A stretch of DNA of 64,000 nt from Blepharisma stoltei (taxonomy: Eukaryota; Ciliophora; Heterotrichea; Heterotrichida; Blepharismidae): assembly GCA_914767885.1 (NCBI GenBank), contig CAJZBQ010000052.1, forward strand, positions 342,501 to 406,500, in the 5' to 3' direction. Of the stretch, positions 11,153 through 22,683 are shown piece by piece. The translations under genes and the position numbers were made by a program. The notes below the pieces were generated by a model. That model had not been told where the DNA came from. It worked only from the letters and a program-made list of their open reading frames with translations, and searched no databases. Numbering within the stretch: position 1 is the first letter of the stretch; every line of letters begins with the position of its first letter.

Positions 11153-11836
11153 TTAATTTGGCTTTTCAAGGTCTTTTGATGCACGATTGTGTATTAAGGA
11201 TCCTCTGGTGTTGTAATAGTTTCTGAATGACGGCCTCTCTTCGAATTGTTCAGGGTTTTTCTCTCTAAAGTGTTCTGAAGCTTTGATTTTTTTTAGCTAA
11301 TAATAATAAAATGAGTATGCACGGTAATGGTTGACCCGTAAACCTTTCCTCCTGCGCGAATTTTATTATTATGGGCTTCGGTTTATCTGATGTACCTTAT
11401 GCAACTTGCTAAATATTGCTAATCGTATAACGTAAGTCATTTGGCCAAGGATAAGGACGTAAAGGGGCTTTACAGCTTGACACAGAGAGGAGGGTGATCC
11501 TTAGGTGGAACACGCACAGGAGTCAAGTCTGGAGCGAGGTCAACAAGTATAATAGTATATAGGGCCTTCCTATAGATGGCGCATTCCGAGCCATCTATAG
11601 GAAGGCCCTATAATGATTTTTTGCAACTGGGAGACATTTGGAGCCCAGGAATAGACAGCTATAAGTGCACCTATGACGACTTCAATAAGGATCTAAATAG
11701 AAATTACGTCTTTTGGCATGCCGATGTGGATGCTATGCATAGAGTCTTCCATTAGATGTCTAAACTCAATCAGACTATAAACACTGTGCACAAGCATGAT
11801 CAAGCCTAAGAAGAGCCCATAATGCTTACCTTTCAT
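11153..11836 (-). CDS. EMC5: ER membrane complex subunit 5 / MMGT1-like
   Basis: 117 residues after removing a 15-nt intron (11693-11707, GTAATTTCTATTTAG) and an IES (11296-11610). Start ATG 11836 (MKGKHYG), stop TAA 11153-11155. Two membrane helices: GLFLGLIMLVHSVYSLIEF, and a second of ILIEVVIGALIAVYSW type. Then follows the family's C-terminal PSF(R)NYYNTRGSLIHNR, matching PSF-x-x-F-N-x-R-G in MMGT1/EMC5. In other eukaryotes EMC5 is part of the ER complex that inserts tail-anchored and multi-pass proteins. Divergent from the bromodomain gene, 68 bp away. Confidence 0.8.
11296..11610 (+). mobile_element. IES in EMC5: SINE-like (subfamily A) plus hairpin
   Basis: Flanked by TGATTTTTT direct repeats (11284 and 11614). 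The head TAATAATAAAATGAG is at 11297, and the middle matches subfamily A (CTTAGGTGGAACACGCACAGG). The right edge is a GATGGCGC hairpin. The frame is restored either by TSD-to-TSD removal or by TA-to-TA removal (TA 11294-11295 and 11609-11610), the latter adding a few residues (LQK-IIIK-KIKAS). Confidence 0.75.
11553..11612. repeat. GATGGCGC hairpin element, copy 3
   Basis: Palindrome TATAGGGCCTTCCTATAGAT-GGCGC...ATCTATAGGAAGGCCCTATA. It has the same core loop as the other three copies but a different outer stem. Confidence 0.8.
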
Positions 11837-11904
11837 TTATATTTTATTTGCCTCTTAATCAACCTAAATCTTCAATTTTCACATTAATAAAATAAAAATA
11901 TAAA

Positions 11905-13340
11905 ATGAACGTGGAATTGACTAATCATCAGCTGGCAGCTCTCAATGCAAAAATGCCGTCTTTCTTCATCCTTAAGCAAACTGTTAACAAAGGATTGCCA
12001 CCTAGACCGTCAAAGCAGCGCAAATCTGAAGTGGACAACATGGACTTGGATATTGTTTATGAACCTCAAGTTGCGGAATCTCGCCCACAACGCAACAAGA
12101 AGAAGATAGAGTTTGACGAGATTGATTCAGGACAAAAACAAAGCGAGCCTTCCAAAAAAATTCAGAAAATTCTGCAGACAATAAAAAGGCATCCTATGGC
12201 AGAACCTTTCTTACACCCTGTTGATCCCAAGCAAGTTCCAGACTATTACAGCGTGATTCAGGATCCTATGGATTTGGAGACAGTAGAAAGGAAGCTCAAA
12301 AGTGGGGAATACGAAACTGGCTATCAATTTGCAATGGATATGCGCCTTATTTGGAGCAATTCGTTTTATTATAATGCTAACGGCTCTGAATTGTATCACA
12401 TGACTATGACACTCAGTGCTGAATTCGAGAAACTTATGAAAGGCAATGAAAGCTTAGTTTTGGTTGATAAAAAAGATATTATTCAGGATTTGTATAAAAA
12501 ACTAGAAAAACTGTCCAAAGGCATGAAAGATCTTCAAACAGGCAAAGTTCAAGCTCAGCCGCCAAAGCCTGCTTCTCCGCCTAAGCCTCCACTTGAAAAA
12601 CCTATGAGTTTGCAAGATAAAAAAGCCCTCTGCAACAGCATTAAGAAGCTTGATCCTAAATATCTGAGGGGAGTTTTAGATATTGTTCAAGAATGTATGG
12701 ATATCCAAGGGGAAGAGCTAGAATTTGACATAGATAAGCTGGGCTATAGCCGTTTAAACAAGTGAAGTCAGGCTAGGAAAACTTGTGAAGATCACCCATA
12801 ATGTCACCAGTCAGACAAATAAAGGCAAATTAACGTCCCTGCAGAGGTAGCGAAGCATAATAAACCATATATTAAGCTAAGTTAGACATAGATAAGCTCC
12901 CTTCAAAAGTATGCAGAGAACTAGACAAGTATGTGAGAAATTGCTTACAAAACGCAAATCGCACACACAAGAAGAGTAAACCCCAAGTGGTGAACATAAA
13001 TGGAATTAAAAATGCTCAAGAAATCACTTCTAATAGGCTGACAGATTTAGACTCACAGTTGCATGAACTGGCTCAAAAGTCAAGAACTGAAGTTCCAGCA
13101 CAGCCAGAGCCGAAAGATGAAGAGTCTGAGAGTGAAAGTTCTTCATCAAGCGAAAGCGAGGAAGATGACATGCCAATGCCGGCGCATGATATTGATGCAT
13201 ATCATCAGTATCCTAACCAAATGGGTACAGACTCAATGTGAAGCATGTTCCGTGACAATAATATTGATACGTATCAAGATTTTTCTACTGGTACCTTTTC
13301 AACGATGATGGATTTTGATAAAAATGATGCATTCAAATAA
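11905..13340 (+). CDS. BET-type bromodomain + NET-domain protein (425 aa)
   Basis: ATG 11905, TAA 13338-13340, with an IES at 12733-12890. The bromodomain spans about residues 85-190, with HPVDPKQVPDYYSVIQDPMD (ZA loop) and a YNANGSELY stretch holding the acetyl-lysine-binding Asn. A Pro-rich linker follows, then a NET domain (MSLQDKKALCNSIKKLDPKY ... GEELEFDIDKL-PSKVCRELDKYV), then Ser/Glu-rich sequence. The NET domain is split exactly by the IES. TGA is Trp near the end. BET proteins read acetylated histones and recruit transcription machinery; a single bromodomain is usual outside animals. Confidence 0.9.
12733..12890 (+). mobile_element. Short TSD-flanked insert (IES) in the NET domain
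   Basis: 158 bp. A 14-bp direct repeat, GACATAGATAAGCT, is present at both edges (12727-12740 and 12885-12898) and contains TA. The insert carries in-frame TAA codons. Removing one repeat plus insert gives a canonical NET domain. It is too short to classify firmly; it may be a truncated SINE-like copy. Confidence 0.85.
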
Positions 13341-13755
13341 TTAACCTGAAGTTTATAATTGTATAGATAATTTCTAAAAATAAGCAGACAACACAGGATG
13401 TTTTCCTTTTTAATATGCATAAACTTTTATTTTTAGCTTGAAGTCTAATGATGCTTTTGATCTTTTCTAAAAAATTGTTTATAATTATAAAAGTACTAAT
13501 CTAAATATAATAAAAAAATATCACTGGATTAATCAATTTAAAGATTTATAAGTATTTTATGTTGAGAATTTGAAATATTATCATTGAAAAATTACATTTC
13601 AGGTCATATCCGTAAAAACTAAAATAAAAAAATATTCATTTATCCACTACTACTAATAATAACTGTATATATTTTCGTTAGTAAAGACATGAAAATAAGC
13701 TGCTTTTTATTTAATTGAAACTCAAAAACGCATAATTGAGTTTAAAAATTATAAA
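13341..13755. other. AT-rich intergenic sequence
   Basis: No gene or repeat that I can support. The sequence just before 13756 (TATAAAATGG) is the start context of the small Cys-rich gene. Confidence 0.5.
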
Positions 13756-13959
13756 ATGGGTGAATGTTGTTCGGCTTTTTGCAAAGGGATTGCAATTTGC
13801 TGCAAATATACTTATAATGGAGTCGTTTACACCAAAGACAAAATAAAAGACTGTTGTTCATGCTGGTGATACCCTTTAAAAGAGAGATGTTGTGCGTGCT
13901 GTGATTGTTGTGACAGATATTATAATCCCTATAAAGATGAATCTTATTCGACAATATAA
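13756..13959 (+). CDS. Small Cys-rich, probably acylated protein (67 aa)
   Basis: ATG 13756 to TAA 13957-13959, with one TGA read as Trp (CSCWWYP), so it is missed under the standard code. Begins MGECC, a good N-myristoylation plus palmitoylation signal. Cysteines cluster in CC pairs (ICC, DCCSC, CCACCDCCD). No family recognised. Likely membrane-associated or metal-binding; inferred from composition only. Confidence 0.65.
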
Positions 13960-14204
13960 CAGAGCGGAAACTTACAAGTGACTAATAGGAGCATTTTCAC
14001 TGATAATTAATTTAACTTTTGAACAATTTTATGAAGATTCAGTTTTTTATTGGTACCCTCACACAAATAATTTTCCTCTTAAAAATTCCTAGTTTATTAT
14101 TCTAAAATGCGATAATAATTTACCTTCATCTTATTTTTTTAATATTTACCAGAATTGTTTACTCAAGATCTTTGTTTATTTCATTTTAGATTTTAAACTA
14201 ATCA

Positions 14205-16474
14205 ATGGCAGATTTATACAACACTCTCGGTGAAAAAGAAAATTCTGAATTTCTTGAAACCCAAATAGACCGACTTAATGCTGCTTTAGAAGAAGCTTTA
14301 AATGATATTGAAAACAACCGATCTTCAATCAGAATCGATAATTCTGAAATCATGAAATCAATGTGTTCAGTTCTTACCACAGAAGAAGCAGAAGATCTCA
14401 GTCTTCAATTAGAGGGGCAATCACAAATGTATGATTCTTTCTACATGCAAGACGATTTCGAGCAAAAACTGGAAGACTTGCTAATTCAGCTTGACCGCTA
14501 TCAGATGATCATTGAAGATTTCAAAGGATTTGAAATGCAGACTTTGGAAAATTCAAAACATATAAAAGTTGTATGCACAGATCTTGAACTTTTAAACAGC
14601 ATTAACCAATTTAAGCAGGCTGTTTCTGAAAAATCTATAGAAACCTTACAGGCAACATTTGGATCTGTTATTTTAGATTTGGACATCCAGCATGAGATTT
14701 TGTCAGGCTATGATATCTTGAATGAAAATGGCGATGAAATAAGAAATAAAGAATATTTGGAAAAATATATAGAAAACCTAGAAAAAGAAATAGATGATCT
14801 GAAAGATAAACAAGTTCTCTGTGAAAATCTGCATGGTGGGGTAAGTCGACCACATTTTGAAGAATCTCCAAAGCATCTGCCATCAAAAGCTTCACATGAA
14901 AATCGGATTGATATTGATAGACTAAGGACAGAAATTACTCTTGAATTGGAAATGAAATATTCTAACTCCCCGGTTCGTTTTTTTTTTAAAAAAAATTATA
15001 TAGAAATTTTATAGAAATTTTTTTTTCTCGAAATTTAAAAAAACCTATTTGGCAAAATTTGAAAGCAAATATTAATTTAATTTATGAAATTTATGCTTTA
15101 AAATGCAATTTGTTTAAAAATTAAACAGAATTGGCTCTAGATTTCATTATACTGACTATCAATTTTATATCAATTTTTTTTTCTATTAAAAAATTTTTGT
15201 TCACTCAAATTTTGGGCAAAAAATAGCGATTTTTTCTAATGGTTTTGTTCACTCACGGAGGGGGGAGTAAAAGAAAAAACCCTCAGCTTGAGCTTGCTCA
15301 AGAAAAATTAAATTTACAACTTGAAGAGGTAGAAGAAATAAAGACACATTATATGAATAAGCTTAAAGAATTAAACGATCAGAAGTCATCAATTATTAAA
15401 CGAGAAAATGAGCTTAAGTCTGCTAAAGCTGCTTTTGAGAGAGAAAAAGTGTCATGGCGCGAACAAATGAGGGTCCAGGAGCAAGAAACATACAAATTAA
15501 AGAGACATTTAGAGGTGTTTTTTAAAAATTATGGATATGAAGATTTAAGTCCTGGAGCTCAGCAAGCGATACCAAACGGGCTTGAAATAGACACCTCTAT
15601 TGATGAAAGCTTTAATCCTAATTCAGCCAAACCACAGACACCTTCTTATAGGTTTAAACAAGTTGCAGGACTGCAGGGACATCTACAAGAACTTGAATCC
15701 AAGATTAAGGAATATTCTGAAACGAATGAAGACCCTGACAAAATTGAACTGAAAATTGACAATGTCAAAAATAAAATATTGAACTTAAGAGGCGAAAAAG
15801 CAATTTACGAATCCAAAAAACAGGCAAGATCATTGGCTCATATGGTAAAAATCATGGAAAAGGAATCTTCAGTAAATCAGGAAAAAAGAAGAAAAGACTT
15901 GATACAGCAAATATATAAAAAATATGGAATTGCCTCAAAAATTATTCTAAGCCCGTTTAATAATGCAAGAAGACCAGAAACCCCTAGAGCTCGAGCATTT
16001 TTATTCCCAATTCAAGAAGACACCCCAGAGAATGTTTCGACTTCAGAAAGTCCTGAAAGCTCTTCAAAGAGGCCTCTGCCAGAGCTTAGAATACCCCAAG
16101 ACGAAAAAGCTTTAACTTTACTAGACAAAAAAGCAGATTACTTAAACCAAAAAGAAAATGAACTTTATGAGAAGGAAAAAATCTTTCAAGACCTTTGCTT
16201 GAAAAACCCAGACTCAAAAGACTTTTTTGAAATAATGAAAACTGAAAAAGAAGCTTTGGAAAGAGAAAAAGAAGTAATCAAAAATGAAAGAGAACATATC
16301 AAACAAATAAAAGAGAAATTAGAGGATGGCAATGAAAAAATCAACAAAATAAAAGAAGATCAGCTGAAAGAAAGGAAGTTGTTGGACAAAGAGAAAAAAG
16401 AGCTCTACAGGCTGCGAAAAATTATATACTCGATATTGCCAACTTTGCAAATGGTTTCAGCACATGCGGTTTAA
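14205..16474 (+). CDS. Coiled-coil protein (654 aa), broken by a MITE-IES
   Basis: ATG 14205, TAA 16472-16474, with an IES at 14965-15269. The junction ...LEMKYS-KRKNPQLELAQ is in frame and continues the heptad pattern. Almost the whole protein is charged coiled coil (QEKLNLQLEEVEEIKTHY, KEALEREKEVIKNEREHIKQ), with a Pro/Ser-rich break in the middle (RRPETPRARAF). No enzymatic domain. Such proteins are typically ciliary, basal-body or cytoskeletal scaffolds; the function is not known. Confidence 0.75.
14965..15269 (+). mobile_element. MITE-IES in the coiled-coil gene
   Basis: 305 bp between TA 14963-14964 and TA 15268-15269. Body and right end are typical of the CTCCGTGAGTGAAC family. The left palindromic end is reduced to ACTCCCCGG. 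Removal restores the frame. Confidence 0.9.
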
Positions 16475-16554
16475 ATAATGATATTAATTTACTGAAATTC
16501 TTTGTTTTTATAAAAAATTTTAAATTAAATGAAAGTAATCACTTTATACAATAA

Positions 16555-18458
16555 TTAGCGAAGCAGCACTCTGTTCAAATTCTGAGCATACTGAGATGCT
16601 TCAAATTCATTTGGAAATTGCAATTGCATATTATCTTCATTGCTTTTAATAATTATATACCTTCCAACACATTCAATACTTAAAATATCTTCGATATTCA
16701 GCTTGCCTTGCAAATTCATTTCTAATAAGTCTCTCCACTCCAATGTATAATCTTCACTTTCATAAGAGAATTTTTCATTATTTGGCACCAAGCAAAAACA
16801 ATAGGTTTTTTCTGTTCTATCCTTAATTAATTTCAAAAATCTTGGCTTTAGTAGCTGAAGCAAGTAATCATCATTCTTCTTTTGATCCTCTTTAACTTTA
16901 ATTCTAGTCAAACTTGGCATTTGTCTTGTTTTTATTTTTTGTTCTGTTTTTGTCCTTGAATCAGCAATATACATTAATTTCCTCTCTTGAGTTGCATTTA
17001 ATTCTTCAAGTCTTTTTAATTTTTCTGTAGTTGAATCTGTATAGCTCGTGTTCGCAGGAGAAACCACTTCAAAACTGATGGAATTTTTAAATTCCATCGA
17101 AGGGTCTCTCCTTGAAGAATCACTGGAAAAAGTGTTTTTGGTGGAGTCTTCAATTTTACTAGAAAAACTTCATCTATCACTGGTTGACTCTTTTGAGCTA
17201 AATTTAGGTGTGAATTGAGAGAAAAAGCCTTTTGGCATCAAATCGACTTCAGATGGAAGCTGGGACAAAGCAATAGTGCTGGTGGAGTAATCCAAGCTTT
17301 CTGATGCAATTGAAAAAACAGAGCAGGTGCTTGCACTTTCATTCAAACTTATTGGTCTAACTCCATCTTTAAACACAATCATATTGTTGTTTACAGGATT
17401 TGGAACTTGATCTTTAAAAGCTTTATAAATCTGAAACATTTGCAATAAATTAAATCCTTCATACAATATTTAAAATGGCAGTTAGGGATGGGTCCTTGGT
17501 CCTGATCAAGCAGGCCGTACCCATAAACCGAACTCAGTGAGAGAAATCAAGCTTCTTGAGAGATTCGGATTGAAGAGAAATGGTCTGTGCTGAGGCTAGC
17601 ACAGACTAGAGAAGTCTGAAAGGGCGTGATAATTTTAACGGTTTGACGCTTCTTCGGCCGGTTCACCTACCATTTCTCAGAGCTGTTATAGTAGCTGAAT
17701 CTATAGAAAAGAAGACTTAGAAGGCACAATATTGCAAGAGAAATTCGTTTAAACTTAAACTTAAATTCTTCATCAGCATTTGCTGCAAACTCTTCTGGGG
17801 TTACAAACATTTTCAGCTGAAGCGATTCCATGACTGAAAATACCGCACATAGATTTTGCAGTATTTTATCCCTAGTCGTTGGCTCATAATAAATTTGTCT
17901 TAAATCGACCTTTTTGTGGAAACAATTTAAAACATAAGCAATGTTAGTTCCTTTTTGAAATTCAGCCCCTGGATTTTTTATGTCAAAGTTTCTCCCATAC
18001 ATCCCAAGCACAGTTTCGAACCAAGTTCAGCAACTTTTTGCATTCACTCTAAGCTCATTTAAAATAAAACTTTCGAAAATTACGTTGATTAGTTGCCAAG
18101 ATTTTTCTGTTTTAGGAACTAACAGCTCTTCTGCTGTTGGCATACGATGAGCTCTTACGGATCTTTTCCAAACGATACTTAAAATTTGTTCTAAATTATG
18201 CAAGCAAGCTTTTTTCGCGACTGGGTTTTTGTAAAACCCCAGAAAACGTATTTTTGAGTCTAGTAGTGGAAGGAGTTTGGCAAGAAAAGTTCCAGTCTTC
18301 ATCTGGTCAGGGAGATCTTTTTCTTGCATTCGAGGCCAAATTGATAAAGAATTTATCCAGCGCGTTAAAATTGCTCTGCGCTGTCTTGGAATGGCGTCTG
18401 AGGTCCTTGAGGACTGAGTTGGCGTTGTTGATCTGTATTTTAATGATGAGTTAAGCAT
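16555..18458 (-). CDS. CH-like / PH-like cytoskeletal protein (558 aa)
   Basis: ATG 18458, TAG 16555, with an IES at 17464-17690. The N-terminal ~230 residues resemble two calponin-homology modules in tandem (ILTRWINSL...GTFLAKLLPLL; later EFQKGTNIAYVLNCF and ILCLLSLLFYRFS). A Ser-rich linker follows. The last ~110 residues (FLKLIKDRTEKTYCFCLVPN ... FEASQYAQNLNRVL) look like a PH fold. Two TGA codons are read as Trp (SCWTWF, SDRWSF). A CH tandem suggests actin or microtubule binding, a PH end membrane contact. Domain calls are by pattern only. Confidence 0.65.
17464..17690. other. IES in the CH/PH gene, family unknown
   Basis: 227 bp between TA 17462-17463 and TA 17689-17690. Removal joins ...FYRFSYY-EGFNLLQMFQ in frame and removes in-frame TAG and TAA. 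The left edge reads TTTAAAATGGCAG, like a SINE head, but there is no target-site duplication. More GC-rich than the flanks. Confidence 0.7.
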
Positions 18459-18589
18459 TTTGGAAAAATATTTATTGAGAAAAATAGAAAAAGTTAAAAA
18501 TCAGACACTTTGCAGTAAGATAAATAAGCTCTAAAATCTTAGTGAAAACAGCTTTCAATAAGGAAATTCTTTATTAGCAAATTATTAAT

Positions 18590-21500
18590 ATGTCTATTTC
18601 TGTTTCAAGGCTACAAACTCCAATTGTAGTTACCCAAGGACCTCAGCTAATGCTTACTCCCCCCCCCTCCGTGAGTGAACAAAAAAATTTTGTTCACTCA
18701 CGGAGGGGGGTTAATTTTTTTTTTTTGAAATTTAAAAAAATCCTGATTCGCAAAAATTGGAAAGCAAATATTAATTTAATTTGCAAAATTTATGTTTTAA
18801 AAAGCAATTTGTTTAAAATTAAACAGAATTAGCTCTAGATTTCATTATACTAATTATCATTTATATATCAAAATTTTTTTTCCAAAAAATTTTTCTATTA
18901 AAAACATTTCTTTTCACTCACAGGGTGGGTTTTTTGGGCAAAAAAATAGCGATTTTTCTAATGGTTTTGTTCACTCACGGAGGGGGGGAGAGTTAGCAAG
19001 TCTCATCTTTATATGAAAGCTTATATAAGCACTACAGCAGGCGATGAAGTAAGTGTTACTAACAATGGGACATCAGCGGTTTTCTATGAATGAAGGAAAT
19101 TTAATAGATCAGATTTCATCAAAGCAAAACGCAGTGACGGGATTAATCGATTTTATTGCCATTATGGCCGCGATGTTTTGCTTCCGGGTGAGACCAAGAG
19201 ATTTGTATTTACTTTCAGTAGTGAAAAGCCTGGGAATTTCACTGACTCAACCCTTGATGAGGTAGCAAAACCATTGAAAAAATACTAATTTTTTAAGCAT
19301 TTAATATAATTTTTTAAAAAATTTTTGATATTATGCCTTAATTATTATAATAAATTCTCCAACCACTCCTGTTTATTTTTAAACAGCTTGCGTTCTAAAA
19401 CATAAATTTTATGAATTAAATTAATATTTTATTTAAAATCTTTGCAAATTGAGATTTTTTTTAAAATTTTGATAATTATTAAATAATAAATGAAAAAATT
19501 AACCCTTCTATGAGCAAGAAAGTTTTTTATGTTTGTTATAGAGGAGTGAGGAATGAGACTTATTAACTGATCCTTTGCTTACACATCCCATAAAGCAGCT
19601 TACTTTATCTGGAGAAGCCTATGAAAATGATGGGTATATTGCCCAGCGTCATTTCTTTGAAGAAGAGCTGACTAGAAGAACAGTTTTGCATACATGTGAA
19701 GAAATTCTATCAGATATTACTAGAAGTGTGAGAACTCCAACACCTCCGCCTCCTGATCTTGAAGACCCTAAGCAATGTCAAGAGCAATTTGAGTCAAAAA
19801 ATCTACATTATCAAGTTTGGCATACAACTGATGTGATTAAAATGCTGAGGCAGTTAGAAAGCTGGGTTGTCGAGCATATTCCATTAGAAGAACATTTTGA
19901 GCCTTGAAACTTAAGTATAGACCATATGAAAGAACTTATTTCTTTGGTGCCGAAAATAGACTTGCAACATAGATATATAGAAAGGCTGAATTTTATCGTG
20001 AAACTGGCAAAGGAAAAACCGCTCTATAGATCGATTTATTGGGAAGATGCCAGGAAAGTACTGGTAGATCTTGCAGAAGAAATTCCTGTGATAAGCTCAA
20101 AAATAAGAACTGAGCTTGATATTGAAGATTACAGATTTTGCCTGCCTTGGGAACTAACACAAGAGGAAATCGACAAAATTCAGAAGGAAAAAACTGATAA
20201 AGAAGTTGCAAGAGCCAAACTGGTAAAAGGCAAAAAAATAAACGTAGCTGACTCCCCTTGTGGAATACGGTTTCATTTTGGAGAGATCAAAAACTTTTAC
20301 TATAAAATTTATTGGTATTAAACACTTATAAATCTAATAATATTTGTTATAAAGATCTCTAGCTCCTTCCATTTTTCAACACAATTTATTATTTGATTTT
20401 TTTTTTATAATATTAATAGAAAAAAATTAACCCTTTTTTAAGAGAGAGCAAAAAAAGGTTGCTCAATCTTTAAATGAAAGAGTGAGGAGATGGCAAAAGA
20501 TAGAGAAGCCTGCAAGGAAAGACTTTTTGCATCTGTCAAAGAAAAATTCATAGATCTATTTGTCAAAGTCTTACCCCCCTCCGTGAGCGAACAAAAAAAT
20601 TTTGTTCGTTTACTTGATTTTTAATATAAGTTTTTTATAGTAAAAATTTTTAAAACAATTATTAATTTAATTCTTAAAATTGATATTTTAAAATGCATCT
20701 GCATAAAATTAAACAGAATTAGTTAGAGATTTTATTATAATAATTATCAATTATATATCAAAAAAAAATTTATATTAAAAAAATTTTTTTGTTCGCTCAT
20801 GGGTGGGTTTTTACCAAAAAAATAAAGATTTTCCCAATAGTTTTGTTCACTCATGGAGGAAGAGAGTTAGATGAAGAACCTTATATGTTTTTATGGAACC
20901 ATATGGAAACCATGCACTTAACAAACGTGTTACCAAAAATTTTGCAAAATACCAACAGGCTCAATAAACATATGAAAAATTCTAATATCGCTAATTATAA
21001 AATTGCATCAAACAGCATTAAGACTATGAATGAAGTCAATATGGGAGAGTTATCAAGAAAATATGGAATAAATGAAGCTGACATGGAAGGCAAAAAAGTA
21101 ATGCTGAGGTTAAATTTAGATGTTCCATTATCAGAAGAAATTTGGGAGGAAGAAGAAGTTGAAGTACAAAATGACCCAGAGCAAGACCCAGTAACTGTAA
21201 TAGAAAAGCACTGTCAACCAAGAGAAATCATAGATGCAACTTTACTGAAAAATGCTGTACCTACTATTAGGTATTGTTTAGATCATCTTGCTAAATGCGT
21301 TATTATTGTTGCAAATCTAGGGCCAAGAGTAGGAAATAACAGAGAAGAGTACAGTCTTCTACCTGTTGCAGAATGGCTTGAACAAGAACTAGACCAACAT
21401 ATTGAATTCATTGAAGAAATTGAAATTGAAAATTTTGATGAAAGAATTGAAGACTTGCCTGAAAATTCTGTGATTTTGCTTGAAAACATGTCGTTTCATC

Positions 21501-22660
21501 CAGCAGAATTTGGATATTCAATTGATAGAGATGAAAATTGCTATCACGTCGATTTGGATAAAATTAATAATTTTAGAAGAAAGCTTACATCATATTATGA
21601 ACTTTATATCAATGACTGCATAGGGCCTAACACTTGCATGGAAACTTTATTTAAAGACACTTGCAGTTGGAGAAACCCAGGATGCTCTTCAATTGAATGC
21701 CCAGAATTCGAAGGAGAAGCAATACTTGGGTTAAATCTAGAAAAAGAAATCAAAGGAATCTCTTCACTTTTCCATGAGCCAGAAAGACCACTTTTAGCTA
21801 TTATAGGTGGGAACCATTCAAGCAAAATAAATCTTCTAGACAAAGTCGTTATGATGTACAATCTTCTATATCAAGTCGACAAAATCTTCCTTGGTGGAGA
21901 CATGGCCCTTCTATTTTTCCATGTGATGAACTCCCTCCCTTCAACTTTCGACCCACATTTAAATCAATTTGTACAAAGAGTCATTGATTTTGCAAAAGAA
22001 CTCAAAAAGCCTATTATTTTACCTTCTGATTTTATTATTTGTGAAAAAATAAATCCGCCAGAAGAGCTGCAATTAGACTTCACCTGGGCTCATTATTCAG
22101 ATAAGTATCAGCCTTGCAAAATAGGTGAGCCAATTCCGGAAGGGTGGGCTATTGTAGGATTTCATGAGCAAACTGCTGAAAAACTGAACTCAACACTATT
22201 TGAAAGCAGAAGATTTTTCTGGTGCGGGTCATTAGACTTGCACACTTCTAATAAAGAGCAGCTAAATCTACTGAATAAAGTTGCAATAGAATTTTTCAAA
22301 AGCCATAAGGAAAGCAGAGAACTTCACATTGGGATTTTCGATGTTGAAGAGTCATTTAAATACCTTGTGCAAGAAAACAATCAAAATTCCACTGAAAGGA
22401 TCTTAAACTCAGATGAAGAGGAAGAAGAGGTAGAAGAGGAAGAAGAGGAAGAAAAGACCCAAGAAGAAAACTCAGAAGGCACTGTTGAGCAGAACCAAAA
22501 CAGTTTTGATCACTTATTCAACCATAGATTCAATGGTGGCCCTCTAACCGTTGCCATACTTCAAGGAAGAAAAATAAGACCTTTAGAACTAATAAAAGAG
22601 CATCTTCCCCCACGTCCTAAGTCTGCTGAAGAAGACACTTCGTATTTAGAAATTATTTAA
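18590..22660 (+). CDS. MYCBPAP-like protein fused to a degenerate phosphoglycerate kinase (~964 aa)
   Basis: ATG 18590, TAA 22658-22660, with four IESs (18657-18995, 19265-19565, about 20247-20486, 20574-20869). After a short head comes an ASH/MSP-like beta segment (NNGTSAVFYEWRKF ... DVLLPGETKRFVFTF), then a helical region of MYCBPAP type. From about residue 440 the protein is a phosphoglycerate kinase fold: GKKVMLRLNLDVPL, VIIVANLGPRVGN, VILLENMSFHPAEF, YINDCIGPN, LLAIIGGNHSSKIN, KIFLGGDMALLF. Key PGK motifs are altered: SHLGRP becomes ANLGPR, GGAKVxDK becomes GGNHSSKIN, and the final GGGD loop becomes CGSLD. It is probably an inactive or altered enzyme. An acidic Glu run follows. MYCBPAP proteins belong to the ciliary central apparatus. 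Confidence 0.75.
18657..18995 (+). mobile_element. MITE-IES, intact copy of the main family
   Basis: 339 bp between TA 18655-18656 and TA 18994-18995. The full structure is visible: left end CTCCGTGAGTGAAC followed at once by its own inverted copy, a conserved ~200-bp AT-rich body, then a doubled right end (GGGTGGGTTTTTTGGGC between the two). Junction ...QLML-SKSHLYM is in frame. Confidence 0.9.
19265..19565 (-). mobile_element. MITE-derived IES, worn copy, minus orientation
   Basis: 301 bp between TA 19263-19264 and TA 19564-19565. Starts GCAAAACCATTGAAAAAAT, matching the family's internal CAAAACCATTAGAAAAAT, and holds the AAACATAAATTTTATGAATT body motif. Removal joins ...STLDEV-TDPLLTHPIK in frame. 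Confidence 0.75.
20247..20486. other. IES in the MYCBPAP-PGK gene, exact junction unresolved
   Basis: The frame closes at TAA near 20319 and reopens near 20480. The left edge looks like GTA|GCTGACTCCCC, a worn family end. The right edge resembles AATGAAAGAGTGAGG. A 240-bp removal gives an open frame (KINV-EMAKDREACKERLF). Another TA pair (20198 and 20470) also keeps the frame. The bounds given are the simplest choice. Confidence 0.55.
20574..20869 (+). mobile_element. MITE-IES in the MYCBPAP-PGK gene
   Basis: 296 bp between TA 20572-20573 and TA 20868-20869. Left end CCCCCCTCCGTGAGCGAAC with its inverted copy, diverged body, right end TTTTGTTCACTCATGGAGG. Junction ...LFVKVL-DEEPYMFLW is in frame. 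Confidence 0.9.
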
Positions 22661-22683
22661 TAACCCAATTTAGCCAATTTAAT

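Noticed and set aside
11612-11803. Plus-strand protein-like stretch (IWSPGIDSYKCTYDDF...)
   Set aside because: It is the antisense of EMC5 exons; the minus strand gives the real family match and a 15-nt intron.
12763-12765. TGA as a true stop (here and at many sites)
   Set aside because: Conserved motifs continue through most TGA codons in register with Trp positions; at this site TGA lies inside the removed insert.
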